Notes under the pieces: generated by a model
What the model saw: only the letters and a program-made list of their open reading frames with translations
The model's database searches: none
Told to the model about the DNA's origin: nothing
Translations under genes and position numbers: made by a program
Source: Methylobacterium organophilum
GTDB taxonomy: Bacteria > Pseudomonadota > Alphaproteobacteria > Rhizobiales > Beijerinckiaceae
NCBI RefSeq assembly: GCF_022179465.1
Contig: NZ_BPQV01000007.1
Location: 124,001 to 188,000, forward strand
Length of the DNA stretch: 64,000 bases
Direction: 5' to 3'
Part shown: positions 44,057 through 52,148 of the stretch, piece after piece
Layout: each line of letters opens with the position of its first letter
Numbering within the stretch: the stretch's first letter is position 1

Positions 44057-44905
44057 ATGACGCTCGAACCAGCGATCCGGGATGAATGGTATGTGGTGGG
44101 CGCACTGGCGGAGTTCGGCCGGGGGGAGACGCGGACGCGTCTCCTCGGCAGCGACCTCGTGATCGAGGCCGGATCGGAGGGCGATCCTCCGTCCGTGCGC
44201 GAGAGCGGCGGCCGGGCGCTGCCGGTGCGCTGCCGCTACGGCTATCTCTGGACGAGCCTCGGGGATCCCGCCCGCGAGCCGCCCGCGATCCCCGAGACGG
44301 AGGAGACGGACCGGCGCCACGTCGTCTGCGGATCGGTGCAGGTGCGCGCCTCGGGCCTGCGGATCATCGAGAACTTCCTCGACATGGCCCATTTCCCCTT
44401 CGTCCACACGGACATCCTGGGCGCCGAGCCGCATACGGAGGTGCTGCACTACACCACCGAGATCCGGCGGGACATCGACGAGGTCTGGGCGACGAACTGC
44501 CAGTTCTTCCAGCCGCAGGCGGCTCTCTCGGCCACCACCGGGATCATGACGCAGTACCAGTACCGCGTCGCCACCCCGCACGTGACCATGCTCTACAAGA
44601 CCTGCCCGAACGCGGCGAACCGCTGGGACGTGATCTGTCTGTTCGTGCAGCCCCTCGAACCGGGGCTCTGCAAGGTGCACCCGGTCATGTTCCTGATCGA
44701 CGACGTGTCGCGGCTGTCCGATCTGGTGGGCTTCCAGCAGCTCATCTTCCTGCAGGACCGCATCATCCTGGAGAACCAGAGGCCGGTGCTGCTGCCGCTG
44801 GAGCCGAAGGCCGAGATTCCGACCCGCGCGGATTCCTCGTCGGTCGCCTATCGGCGCTGGCTGAAGGAGAAGGGCGTCGTCTACGGCACCACCCTCGCCG
44901 CCTGA
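44057..44905 (+). CDS. Rieske-oxygenase catalytic subunit lacking the Rieske cluster (copy 2)
   Basis: A 282-residue paralogue of the gene at 31045. The iron motif is intact: Asn106, Asp109, His112 and His117 (NFLDMAHFPFVH), with the distal QDRIILENQRP block and the shared tail RRWLKEKG. As in the other copy there is no CxH...CxxH; flanks LLGSDLV and RYGYLWTSLG remain. The two copies may form a heteromer or act on successive positions of the substrate, as different N-demethylases do. It is the last gene of the plus-strand operon, before a strong terminator. AGGGACAGGGAC precedes ATG 44057. Confidence 0.85.
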   Translation: MTLEPAIRDEWYVVGALAEFGRGETRTRLLGSDLVIEAGSEGDPPSVRESGGRALPVRCRYGYLWTSLGDPAREPPAIPETEETDRRHVVCGSVQVRASGLRIIENFLDMAHFPFVHTDILGAEPHTEVLHYTTEIRRDIDEVWATNCQFFQPQAALSATTGIMTQYQYRVATPHVTMLYKTCPNAANRWDVICLFVQPLEPGLCKVHPVMFLIDDVSRLSDLVGFQQLIFLQDRIILENQRPVLLPLEPKAEIPTRADSSSVAYRRWLKEKGVVYGTTLAA

Positions 44906-44914
44906 AAAGAGAGC

Positions 44915-44947
44915 GGCCTCTCCCGGCCGTGCGGGCCGGGAGAGGCC
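44915..44947. terminator. Strong terminator hairpin after the plus-strand operon
   Basis: GGCCTCTCCCGGCC at 44915-44928 pairs perfectly with 44934-44947 (14 bp, 5-nt loop), followed on the plus strand by TTCGTTCCT. On the minus strand it is also preceded by the convergent small gene at 44978, and AAAAG-type bases follow, so it can serve both directions. Confidence 0.75.
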
Positions 44948-44977
44948 TTCGTTCCTGCCGTCATGGTCGCCGGCCGC

Positions 44978-45340
44978 TCAGTTGATGGCGGCCGCTTCCT
45001 TCACGACATCCTGTCCGGGGCGCGAGACGCGGACCCGATCGCCGACGCGGCTGATCTCGACCGCCTCGGCGGCGTTCCCCTCGGCGCGGGGGGTCGAGAA
45101 GGTCACGCTCTGGTCGGCGGCGAGCACCGTCTCGAAGCGGACGGCCGGGGCGGCAGCGCGCGGCGCCAGGGTGACGACGACGCGGTAGCCCTTCGCCTCC
45201 GGGGTGTAATAGGCGACGCCCGAGAGCGTGCCGAGATCGACGCTGCCGGCCTGAACGGCCCGGATCTCCGCGGCATCGGCGGCCGAAAGGCTGCCGGCCA
45301 GGGCGAGGATGGCAGCGAGGATGGTGTTTCGGATCGTCAT
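44978..45340 (-). CDS. Small exported hypothetical protein
   Basis: A 120-residue protein with a clear signal peptide (IRNTILAAILALAGSLSAADA, cleavage after ADA at about 23). The mature part is a predicted beta-rich domain of about 97 residues with no Cys. I do not recognise a family. It is divergent from the LysR gene, which may regulate it, and convergent with the catabolic operon. Start ATG 45340; the upstream extension has no protein character. Confidence 0.6.
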   Translation of the reverse strand: MTIRNTILAAILALAGSLSAADAAEIRAVQAGSVDLGTLSGVAYYTPEAKGYRVVVTLAPRAAAPAVRFETVLAADQSVTFSTPRAEGNAAEAVEISRVGDRVRVSRPGQDVVKEAAAIN

Positions 45341-45396
45341 GGTCTTGGATCTTTCCCTTGTCGCCAGGGCCCGATGCCCTTGCGTCTGAGGCGAAT

Positions 45397-45415
45397 ATGC
45401 TGTGCACCGCAGCAT
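45397..45415. promoter_or_regulatory. Palindrome in the lysR divergent region
   Basis: ATGCTG-TGCACCG-CAGCAT (6-bp arms, 7-bp spacer) lies between the small exported gene and lysR, 24 bp before the lysR start. LysR-family proteins commonly bind such imperfect dyads in the gap upstream of their own gene and repress it. It is a candidate autoregulatory site. Confidence 0.4.
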
Positions 45416-45438
45416 GTATCAAATCGATCCGATTGCTG

Positions 45439-46377
45439 ATGACTATCGATCATAATGATCTGAGCAAGCTCGATCTCAACCTGCTCGTGGCCCTGGACGC
45501 CCTGCTCGCCGAGCGCAGCGTCACCCGGGCGGCGGCCCGGATCGGCATCGGCCAGCCGGCCATGAGCGCGAGCCTCGCGCGTCTGCGCCGCCTCTTCGAC
45601 GACGACCTGCTGACCCGGGTGCCGGACGGGATGCGGCCGACGCCGCGGGCGCTCGCCCTGGCCGAGCCCCTGCGCGCGACCCTGCGGCAGGTTCAGGCGC
45701 TGGTGCGCCGGGACGAGGCCTTCGACCCAAGGACCGTGGAGCGGACCTTCACCATCAGCCTGCCGGACAGCGCCGAGATGCTGCTCGGCACCCGGCTCCT
45801 GGCCTATCTGCGGGCGGAGGCCCCGGGCATCCGCCTGCTGCTGCGCAGCTTCGACCGCAGCCGCATCCTGGAGGAGCTGGACACGGACCGGATCGACCTC
45901 GCCATCGGGCTCTCCTTCGAGGGCCAGCTCCACCACAAGCAGCGCCTGCTCTACCGCGACAGCTATGTCTGCCTGTTCGATGCGCGCCAGGTCGGGCTGA
46001 CGCCGCCGATCTCCCTGGAGGATTACCTGCGCTTCCCGCACATCCTGACGAGCCTGCGCGAGACCGCCCATGGCGTCGTGGACGATGCCCTGGCCAAGCT
46101 CGGCCTGAAGCGGACGCTGGCGGTGACGACCCCGCGCTTCCTCGTCGTGCCCTTCCTGGTGCGCTCCGCCCCGGTCATCACCACGATGCATGCCCGGCTC
46201 GCCCACGACTTCGCCGGTGCCCTCGGGCTGACGGTGAGCCCCGTGCCGGTCCTCCTGGACGACGTGGCGATCTCCATGGTCTGGCACGCCTCCTACGACG
46301 ACGACCCGGCCCATCGCTGGCTGCGGCAGGTCCTGGTCCGGCTGGCGGAGGAGACGCCGCCGGCGGCGATCGCGTAG
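45439..46377 (+). CDS. LysR-family transcriptional regulator
   Basis: A 312-residue LysR protein: winged helix-turn-helix at about 9-68 (LDLNLLVALDALLAERSVTRAA region, SASLARLRRLFDD) and a periplasmic-binding-like effector domain (about 98-305). The N-terminal half is of the NodD/NahR-like type (KLDLNLL). It lies next to the catabolic cluster and is the only regulator gene in it, so it probably responds to the imported compound or an intermediate. The start at ATG 45439 agrees with the family's N terminus. Confidence 0.85.
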   Translation: MTIDHNDLSKLDLNLLVALDALLAERSVTRAAARIGIGQPAMSASLARLRRLFDDDLLTRVPDGMRPTPRALALAEPLRATLRQVQALVRRDEAFDPRTVERTFTISLPDSAEMLLGTRLLAYLRAEAPGIRLLLRSFDRSRILEELDTDRIDLAIGLSFEGQLHHKQRLLYRDSYVCLFDARQVGLTPPISLEDYLRFPHILTSLRETAHGVVDDALAKLGLKRTLAVTTPRFLVVPFLVRSAPVITTMHARLAHDFAGALGLTVSPVPVLLDDVAISMVWHASYDDDPAHRWLRQVLVRLAEETPPAAIA

Positions 46378-46466
46378 CCCCGATCCGCAGGAACCCCCTG
46401 GCGGTCTTGCCGATTGGCTTGACCATAGGGGGCGAACGCCCCGGGCGGAGCGAGGGAGGCGATCCA

Positions 46467-46811
46467 ATGCCGCAAGCGGGACGAGCCGGGATGGGGAGAA
46501 CGGGCCGGAGCCTCATGGCCGGCGCGATCCTGTCGGCGATCCTCTCGGCCATGGCCGCGGGCGCGGTCCAGGCGCAGAGCGCCGCCAACCCCAACGACCA
46601 GCCGACCGCCGGGACGCTGCCTCCCGGCACAGACACCGTGAAGGGCGACGGGCACGCCGCCCATCGCCCGACGGGCGACGTCTCGGCCCCCAGCGCCATC
46701 CGGCCCTCCACCACCGTCGTCCCCTCCGGCAAGGGCAGGGCGGAGCGCACCAACCCCCTCGATCACCTCTCAGACCGCTTCAAGACCCGCAGCGGCACGG
46801 ACGACCGATAG
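46467..46811 (+). CDS. Small exported hypothetical protein
   Basis: A 114-residue protein; GAGGGAGG precedes ATG 46467. It has a long Arg-containing N region and hydrophobic core (SLMAGAILSAILSAMAAGAVQA), cleavage probably after VQA. The mature chain is Pro/Thr-rich, likely disordered. It resembles in style the exported protein at 911 but not in sequence. No family recognised. It is followed by the YidB-like gene after 40 nt. Confidence 0.55.
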   Translation: MPQAGRAGMGRTGRSLMAGAILSAILSAMAAGAVQAQSAANPNDQPTAGTLPPGTDTVKGDGHAAHRPTGDVSAPSAIRPSTTVVPSGKGRAERTNPLDHLSDRFKTRSGTDDR

Positions 46812-46851
46812 GCCGGCGCCGCCCGGACCACCGACACGAGGGAGGAAACCC

Positions 46852-47490
46852 ATGGGATTGCTCGATCAGGTCATCGGCGGCGTGGTCGGCCAGGTGCTCG
46901 GCCGCGGGCAGCAGGGCGCCCTGTCGCCGATCGTGAAGGCGCTCCTGATGCTGCTCCTCGCCAAGGGCGCGAGCGGCGGCTTCGGCGACATCTTCGGCCG
47001 CGGCCATGCCGAGGCGGAGGGCGGCTCCCCTCCCCCGCCTCCCCGGCAGGACGGGGGCGACCTCGGCGGCTTCGGCGATGCGCCCCGCGGCGGCCCGGCG
47101 CCCGACGACAGCGATTTCAGCGATCTCGCGGGCATGCTCGACGGGCCGGGCGAGCGCGCTCCGGGCGCCGGTCCCTACGCGCATCTGGACCGGGAGCCGA
47201 GCGAGGAATCCGGCAGCGCCGGCGGATTGGACGGCCTCGTCGAGAGCTTCCGCCGCAGCGGCCTCGGGAACGTGATCGAATCCTGGATCGGTCCCGGCGG
47301 CAACCACGCCATCGCCCCGAGCCGGCTCGCCGACGCCCTCGGGCCGGATACCCTCGACAGCCTGAGCCGCGCCACGGGCCTCTCCCGCGACGATTTGCTG
47401 GCCCAGCTGGCGCAGGCGCTTCCGGGCGTCGTCGACCGGCTGACACCGCAGGGCCGTTTGCCCAGCGAAAGCGAACGCCGCGGCTGGTGA
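46852..47490 (+). CDS. YidB-like (DUF937) family protein
   Basis: A 212-residue protein. It starts MGLLDQVIGGVVGQVLGRG, the hallmark of DUF937/YidB proteins, has a Gly/Pro-rich acidic linker (about 45-120), and ends with the conserved C-terminal part: GLGNVIESWIGPG, NHAIAPSRLADALG, LDSLSRATGLSRDDLLAQLA. Function is unknown; these proteins are cytoplasmic and alanine/glycine rich. GAGGGAGGAAACC precedes the ATG. Confidence 0.8.
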   Translation: MGLLDQVIGGVVGQVLGRGQQGALSPIVKALLMLLLAKGASGGFGDIFGRGHAEAEGGSPPPPPRQDGGDLGGFGDAPRGGPAPDDSDFSDLAGMLDGPGERAPGAGPYAHLDREPSEESGSAGGLDGLVESFRRSGLGNVIESWIGPGGNHAIAPSRLADALGPDTLDSLSRATGLSRDDLLAQLAQALPGVVDRLTPQGRLPSESERRGW

Positions 47491-47561
47491 GACCGCCCTT
47501 CCTCTTCTAAGACGCGCGCATCGACCCGGCCTCCGGGAGAAACCCCGAGGCCCGGCCATCG

Positions 47562-48668
47562 ATGATGCGCAACGTGACCGTCGTCCCGACGCAGGAAATC
47601 CTGCAGAAGCCGGGCGGCGCCTTCTTCCGCGGCGGCCCGATCTGGCCCTGGTGGGCCCTGCAGGTGCGGGCACGGCAATGCCGCGGCCTTCTGCCCAGGC
47701 CCGTCGATTCCCGCCCGCGCCCGGCCGGCCCGCCGGAGGCGATCCACGAGGAGGGCGCCTGGTGCGGCCCCCTCGTCGAGCATTACGGGCACGCCATCGC
47801 CGATTTCGGCATGCGCATCGCGGGCTCCGTCACGCGGTTCCCGGCGGGGATGCCCCTCGTCTTCTGCGCGCCGGCCGATCCGGGCTTCCGCGAGCCGGGC
47901 TATTTCCGGGAGATCCTCGCGCAGCTGCGCGTCGACCCGGCCCGGGTGCTCGTCGTGCGCCGGCCGGCGCTGTTCCGGCGCCTGCACGTCCTGCCCCAGG
48001 CCGAGCGGATGGACGGCGGCGGCCCGAGCGAAGCGCATCTCGACCTGATGGACCGGCTCACCGGCGATGCGCGGGCCGTGCCGAAGGACATCGGCGTCCT
48101 CTACGTGTCCCGGGCCGGGCAGCTCACCGGGCGGCTCGCGGGGGAGAGCTATCTCGATACGGTCCTGACCCGGGCCGGGGTCCGGGTCTTCCACCCGGAA
48201 TTCTCAGGCCTGCCCGAGCAGGTGGCCTTCTATGCCCGCGCCCGCTCCCTCGTCTTCGCGGAGGGCTCGGCGATCCACACCCTGCAGCTGATGGGGCACC
48301 TCGGCGTCGAGATTGCCGTGCTGGTGCGCCGTCCGCGCCAGCGGATCGCGGAGGCCTCCCTGCGGCCGCGGGCCGATCGCCTGCGCTATCTCGATGCCCT
48401 GCACGGCATCGTCTACGGGCGGCGCCGCTCGGGCCAGACCTACCCGACGCGGGGCATCTCGGTGCTGCGCGACGACAAGGTCATCGCCTGCTTCCGCCAG
48501 GTGGGTGTCGATCTCGCGCCGTTCTGGGACGGCGACGCCTTCCGCGCGGCACGCGATGCGGACATCGCGGCCTGGATGGATTTCACGCGAAAACTCGCCC
48601 TGCATCCCCGGGCGATGGAGACGGCGCAGGCCTGCCTCCGCCATCTCGGGATCACGATCGAAGCCTGA
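47562..48668 (+). CDS. Glycosyltransferase family 61 (DUF563) protein
   Basis: A 368-residue cytoplasmic protein with the GT61 fold: the central part from WCGPLVEHYGHAIADF and the hallmark EGSA motif at residue 234 (FAEGSAIHTLQ). GT61 members add sugars in capsule, lipopolysaccharide or exopolysaccharide assembly. Two successive ATG codons (47562, 47565) can start it. No other polysaccharide genes are beside it, so the acceptor is unknown. Confidence 0.8.
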   Translation: MMRNVTVVPTQEILQKPGGAFFRGGPIWPWWALQVRARQCRGLLPRPVDSRPRPAGPPEAIHEEGAWCGPLVEHYGHAIADFGMRIAGSVTRFPAGMPLVFCAPADPGFREPGYFREILAQLRVDPARVLVVRRPALFRRLHVLPQAERMDGGGPSEAHLDLMDRLTGDARAVPKDIGVLYVSRAGQLTGRLAGESYLDTVLTRAGVRVFHPEFSGLPEQVAFYARARSLVFAEGSAIHTLQLMGHLGVEIAVLVRRPRQRIAEASLRPRADRLRYLDALHGIVYGRRRSGQTYPTRGISVLRDDKVIACFRQVGVDLAPFWDGDAFRAARDADIAAWMDFTRKLALHPRAMETAQACLRHLGITIEA

Positions 48669-48707
48669 GCCCGATCGCCAGTCGCCCCCTGCCCCGGCTG
48701 GCCGGGG

Positions 48708-51700
48708 TCAGACGCCCGCCTCGCTGCGGCGACCGGTGGGGGTGAAGGCCGAACTCGGCACGCTGCCGGGGGGCGTTGCTCCGATCAGGCTCATCGGAGC
48801 AGTGGCCGGGATCTTGGCGACGGGCGCCTCGTTGGCCGCGGGCTCGGCCTTCAGGGGCGTGAAGGTCGCCGCTGCGGCCTTGGCCGCCGCGAGATCCTTC
48901 GCGCCGAGCTTGGCCGCAACGTCGTCGCGCTTCTTGCCCGCTTCGTCGTCGCCCTGGGCCGCGGCGGCGGAGAACCAGGCATAGGACTGGACGAGATCCT
49001 GCGAGACCCCGAGACCGCGGGCATAGAGCACCGCGAGATTATACTGGCTGTCGCGCACGCCGTGCTCGGCCGCCTTGCGGAACCAGGTCGCGGCGGCGGC
49101 GAAATCCGGCTTGCCGCTGGCGGTCGGGTTCTCGGCGTGGACCACGGCGAGGTTGTGCATCGCCCGGATATTGCCCTGGTCGGCCGCACGGGCATACCAG
49201 AGCTTGGCCTGAGCCAGGTCGCGGGTGACGCCGGTGCCCTTGTCGTAGAGGCTGCCGAGCTTGAACTGAGCCGGGGCGTAGCCCGCCTGGGCCAGGCTCT
49301 GGAACAGCTTGGCCGCGAGCACCGCGTCCTTCGTCAGGCCGCGCCCCTCGGCTTCCCGCTCCGCGAGTTCCCAGATGGCCGCGCCGTCGCCGTCGAGGGC
49401 GGCCTGCTTCAGCCGGGCGAGGCCGGGGGGATGCCGGCGAGATCCGGCGCGAGCGCCGCGACCGTGGTGACCCGCGGCACCGCGCTGCGGCCCTTGTTGG
49501 ACGGGGCCGGATCGCCCGCTTCCGGCTTGGCCTCGCTCGCCACCGGCTTGGCCGCGCGGTCCTCCGCTGGCGCGATCGACTGCGTCGTGGTCGGATCCGG
49601 GTTTGCGGGGCGGTCCGGGGCGTTCTGTGCCGGCGCCGTGGCGGCGGTGGCGGCCGGCCCCTCCGGCGGCGCGGAAGCGGCGACCGGGGTCTGAGCCGGC
49701 GCCTCCGGCTCGCCCATCGTCACCGTCCAGGCCTGGAGGGCGCCGAGCACGAGCACGATGGCGGCGAGCCCGAGCAGGAGCGGGCGCCGCCGCTTGCTGA
49801 TCTCCGCCCGGAAGGCGGCCGTGCGGCCATTGTCGCCCGCCGGCATCGCGGGGGACGCGGCGTCCGCGCGGCCCGGCGTCTTGCCGGCACCGGCCTCCCG
49901 GTTCCGGCCGGGCGCTCCCACCTCCGCGGCGATGTCGGCCTGGGCGGCCTGGGCCGCGCGGCGGGCCGCGGCGATGAAGCTCGTCTTGATGTCGCCGCCG
50001 CTGGGCGCGCCCGCGGAGGCGGCGGCGGCATTGCGACCCGGCTGCGGGCGGGCGGCGCCGGGCTCCAGGAGCTCGTCGCCGAGATGCCCGATCTCGGTGG
50101 GGATGCGCGGTCGCTCCGGCCGCTTCGCCTTGGCGGCTCCCTCGTCCGCGGCGGAGGCACGGGGGGCGGGCTTCGGCGCGGACGGCTGCGGAGCGGCGGG
50201 GGTGTCGGATCCGAGGCGGGCGAGGAGCCGCTCCAGCGCCGTGTTGACGTTGTCCATGGTCGCGAACAGGCGCGCATCGGCCGCGTTCTGGCGGGCGCGC
50301 AGATCGGCGAGGTCGGCCCGCAGGGCCTCGCTGCCGGCGCCCTCGTGGCCGGATTGCAGCGCCTCGGCCACGGCCTTGCGCGCCGCCCGCTCCAGCGCGG
50401 CCTCCACCGCCCCGCCGTCGCGGAGCGCCGAGACCTGGGCGATCAGGTCGCCCATGGTGCGCTCGATCGTGGAGAGGGCCGGGTCGCCGCCGCGGCTGTC
50501 GAGACGCTGGGCCAGGGCGACGACTTGGCTCTCCAGGGCGTCGAGATTGGCGTTGCCGCCCGATTCCAGCCGGTCGATCTTCTCGGCTAGGTCGTGCAGC
50601 ATGCCGTGAATCGAGGAGAGCTGGCCCTGCTGCGGCGCCTGGCTCCGGCGCAGCGCCTCGCCGAGATGGTCGAGCCGGCCGACGATCTCGCCGACGGGGT
50701 TGCTCGCCTGCTGCTCGCCCATGCGCTCGGCGAGCGCCTCGATCCGGTGCAGGAGCTCGGTCTCGCCCGGGCGGTCCATGCCGCTGCGGATCTCCTCGAG
50801 CAGCGGCTTCAGCTCGGCCACGCCCGCATCGGCGGCGCGGACCTGAAGCTGCGCGATCTGATCGCTGATCGCCTGCAGGCCGTGGGTGAGCCCCTGGATC
50901 CGCTCCGGACCGGCCAGGCCGCCGAGCAGGCGGCGAATCTCGTCGAGTTCGGTGAACAGCCCGTCGAGGGCGTCGCGCTCGGCGAAATTCGCCGGCGCGC
51001 CAGTGGCGAGGCGGTCGACCTTGTCGGCCAGCCGCTCCACCTCGCTGGAGAGCCGCGCATGCACGTTCTCGGCGACCTCGTCGGCCAGGCGCCCGACCTG
51101 GACCCGCATCAGCTCGATCGGCGCTGAGATTGCGGCCAAGTCGGCGGGCTCGCGCGCCCGCTGGATGTCGGAGGCGAGCGCCCGCATCGCCTGCTCCAGG
51201 GCGCCCACGTCCCGGCCCGTGGCCAGCGTGCCGATCGAGTCGCGCAGCTTGCCGGTTTCCTCGCGCAGGGCGCTGATCGCGGGCGAAGGCGCGCCGGGCA
51301 CCGGCGCCGGGGCAGGCGCGGCGCTCGCATCGAGCTCGCGCTGACGCTTGCGCACCTCCTCCACGGCGCTCCGGACCTCGCTCAGCAGCGGCTGGCCGCG
51401 GCGGCCGAGGGCCCGCGGCCGGCCGATTTCCTCGCCGAGCTCGCTCACCCGCTTCTCGAGGGCGCCGATCGCCTCCGCGGCGGCCTGGGAGGAAGCCTGG
51501 CGCTGCTCGGCGATGGTGCGGTCGAGGGCGTCGAGGCGCCGCATCATCTCCGCGATCGAGGTGCCGACGGCATCGGCCACGGCCTCGTCGGACGTCGCCG
51601 AGGCGGGTGTCGGCGCCACGGCCGGCTTGGGCGCCGCACGCTCGCGGGTCGCCGGGACCCGGGCCGCGAGGTGCTGGTTCGGCGGAACGGTGGAGCGGGC

Positions 51701-51883
51701 GCGCTTGCGCGGGGTGGCCTTGGTGCCGGCGGCGGCCTTGGCGGGAACCGACTCGGTCGCCCCCTCGACCACGGAGGCGATCCACGACTCCACCGGCACC
51801 CCGGCGCGATGGGCGACCTCGCGGGCGGCTTCGAGCACCTCGGGATCGAGGCCCTCGAGAGTGGGGTTCGCGTTGCGACTCAT
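48708..51883 (-). pseudogene. Coiled-coil / SEL1-repeat (PodJ-like) protein split by a frameshift
   Basis: The first 825 codons (51883 to a TGA at 49409) encode a long helical, Ala/Arg/Glu-rich region (about 60-480) and a single membrane segment (about 685-705, LLLGLAAIVLVLGAL). The C-terminal part, with at least three SEL1 repeats (APAQFKLGSLYDKGTGV, IRAMHNLAVVHAEN, SQYNLAVLYARGLGV), is in another frame from about 49430 to 48708. The change happens at a run of six C on the coding strand (49427-49432); one more C gives a continuous reading ...GIPPGLARLKQAAL... of about 1058 codons. This is either a sequencing error or a true frameshift. The layout (coiled coil, one membrane helix, SEL1 repeats) resembles polar organiser proteins of alphaproteobacteria such as PodJ. 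The start at ATG 51883 gives MSRNANPTLEGL; a longer frame to 51967 is less likely. Confidence 0.75.
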
Positions 51884-52077
51884 CGTCAGACCCGGGGTCG
51901 GCGGCTTGGGCTCCGGTCCGAAAGGCAACCCAGACTCGCGCCGAAGGCTGCCGCAGATCGGACCCATTGGCTGCGACCTTTAACAATCTTGGTAAACGGC
52001 CCGTTAAGTCGCCTGGGAAAGACCGTTAAGCTTGTCGGGGCAGGCGCGCCGTACCCCCTTTACCGCGGCCCGGGGGA

Positions 52078-52095
52078 TAGTTTACATATGAACTA
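52078..52095. promoter_or_regulatory. 18-bp palindrome upstream of the acyl-CoA dehydrogenase
   Basis: TAGTT-TACATATG-AACTA: five-base arms are perfect and seven of nine pairs match over the whole 18 bp. It lies 54-71 bp upstream of ATG 52149 in a rare AT-rich patch. Position and shape suit an operator for a TetR- or GntR-type fatty-acid regulator; no such regulator is encoded nearby. Confidence 0.45.
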
Positions 52096-52148
52096 AATCG
52101 CGTGGTTCCGGGTCGCCGACGAGGCGGGGCCGGACGGGAGGAGCGGAC

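Noticed and set aside
51978-52035. TTAA-containing repeats resembling a CtrA box
   Set aside because: TTAA elements occur (for example CGTTAAG twice) but no TTAA-N7-TTAA spacing is present.
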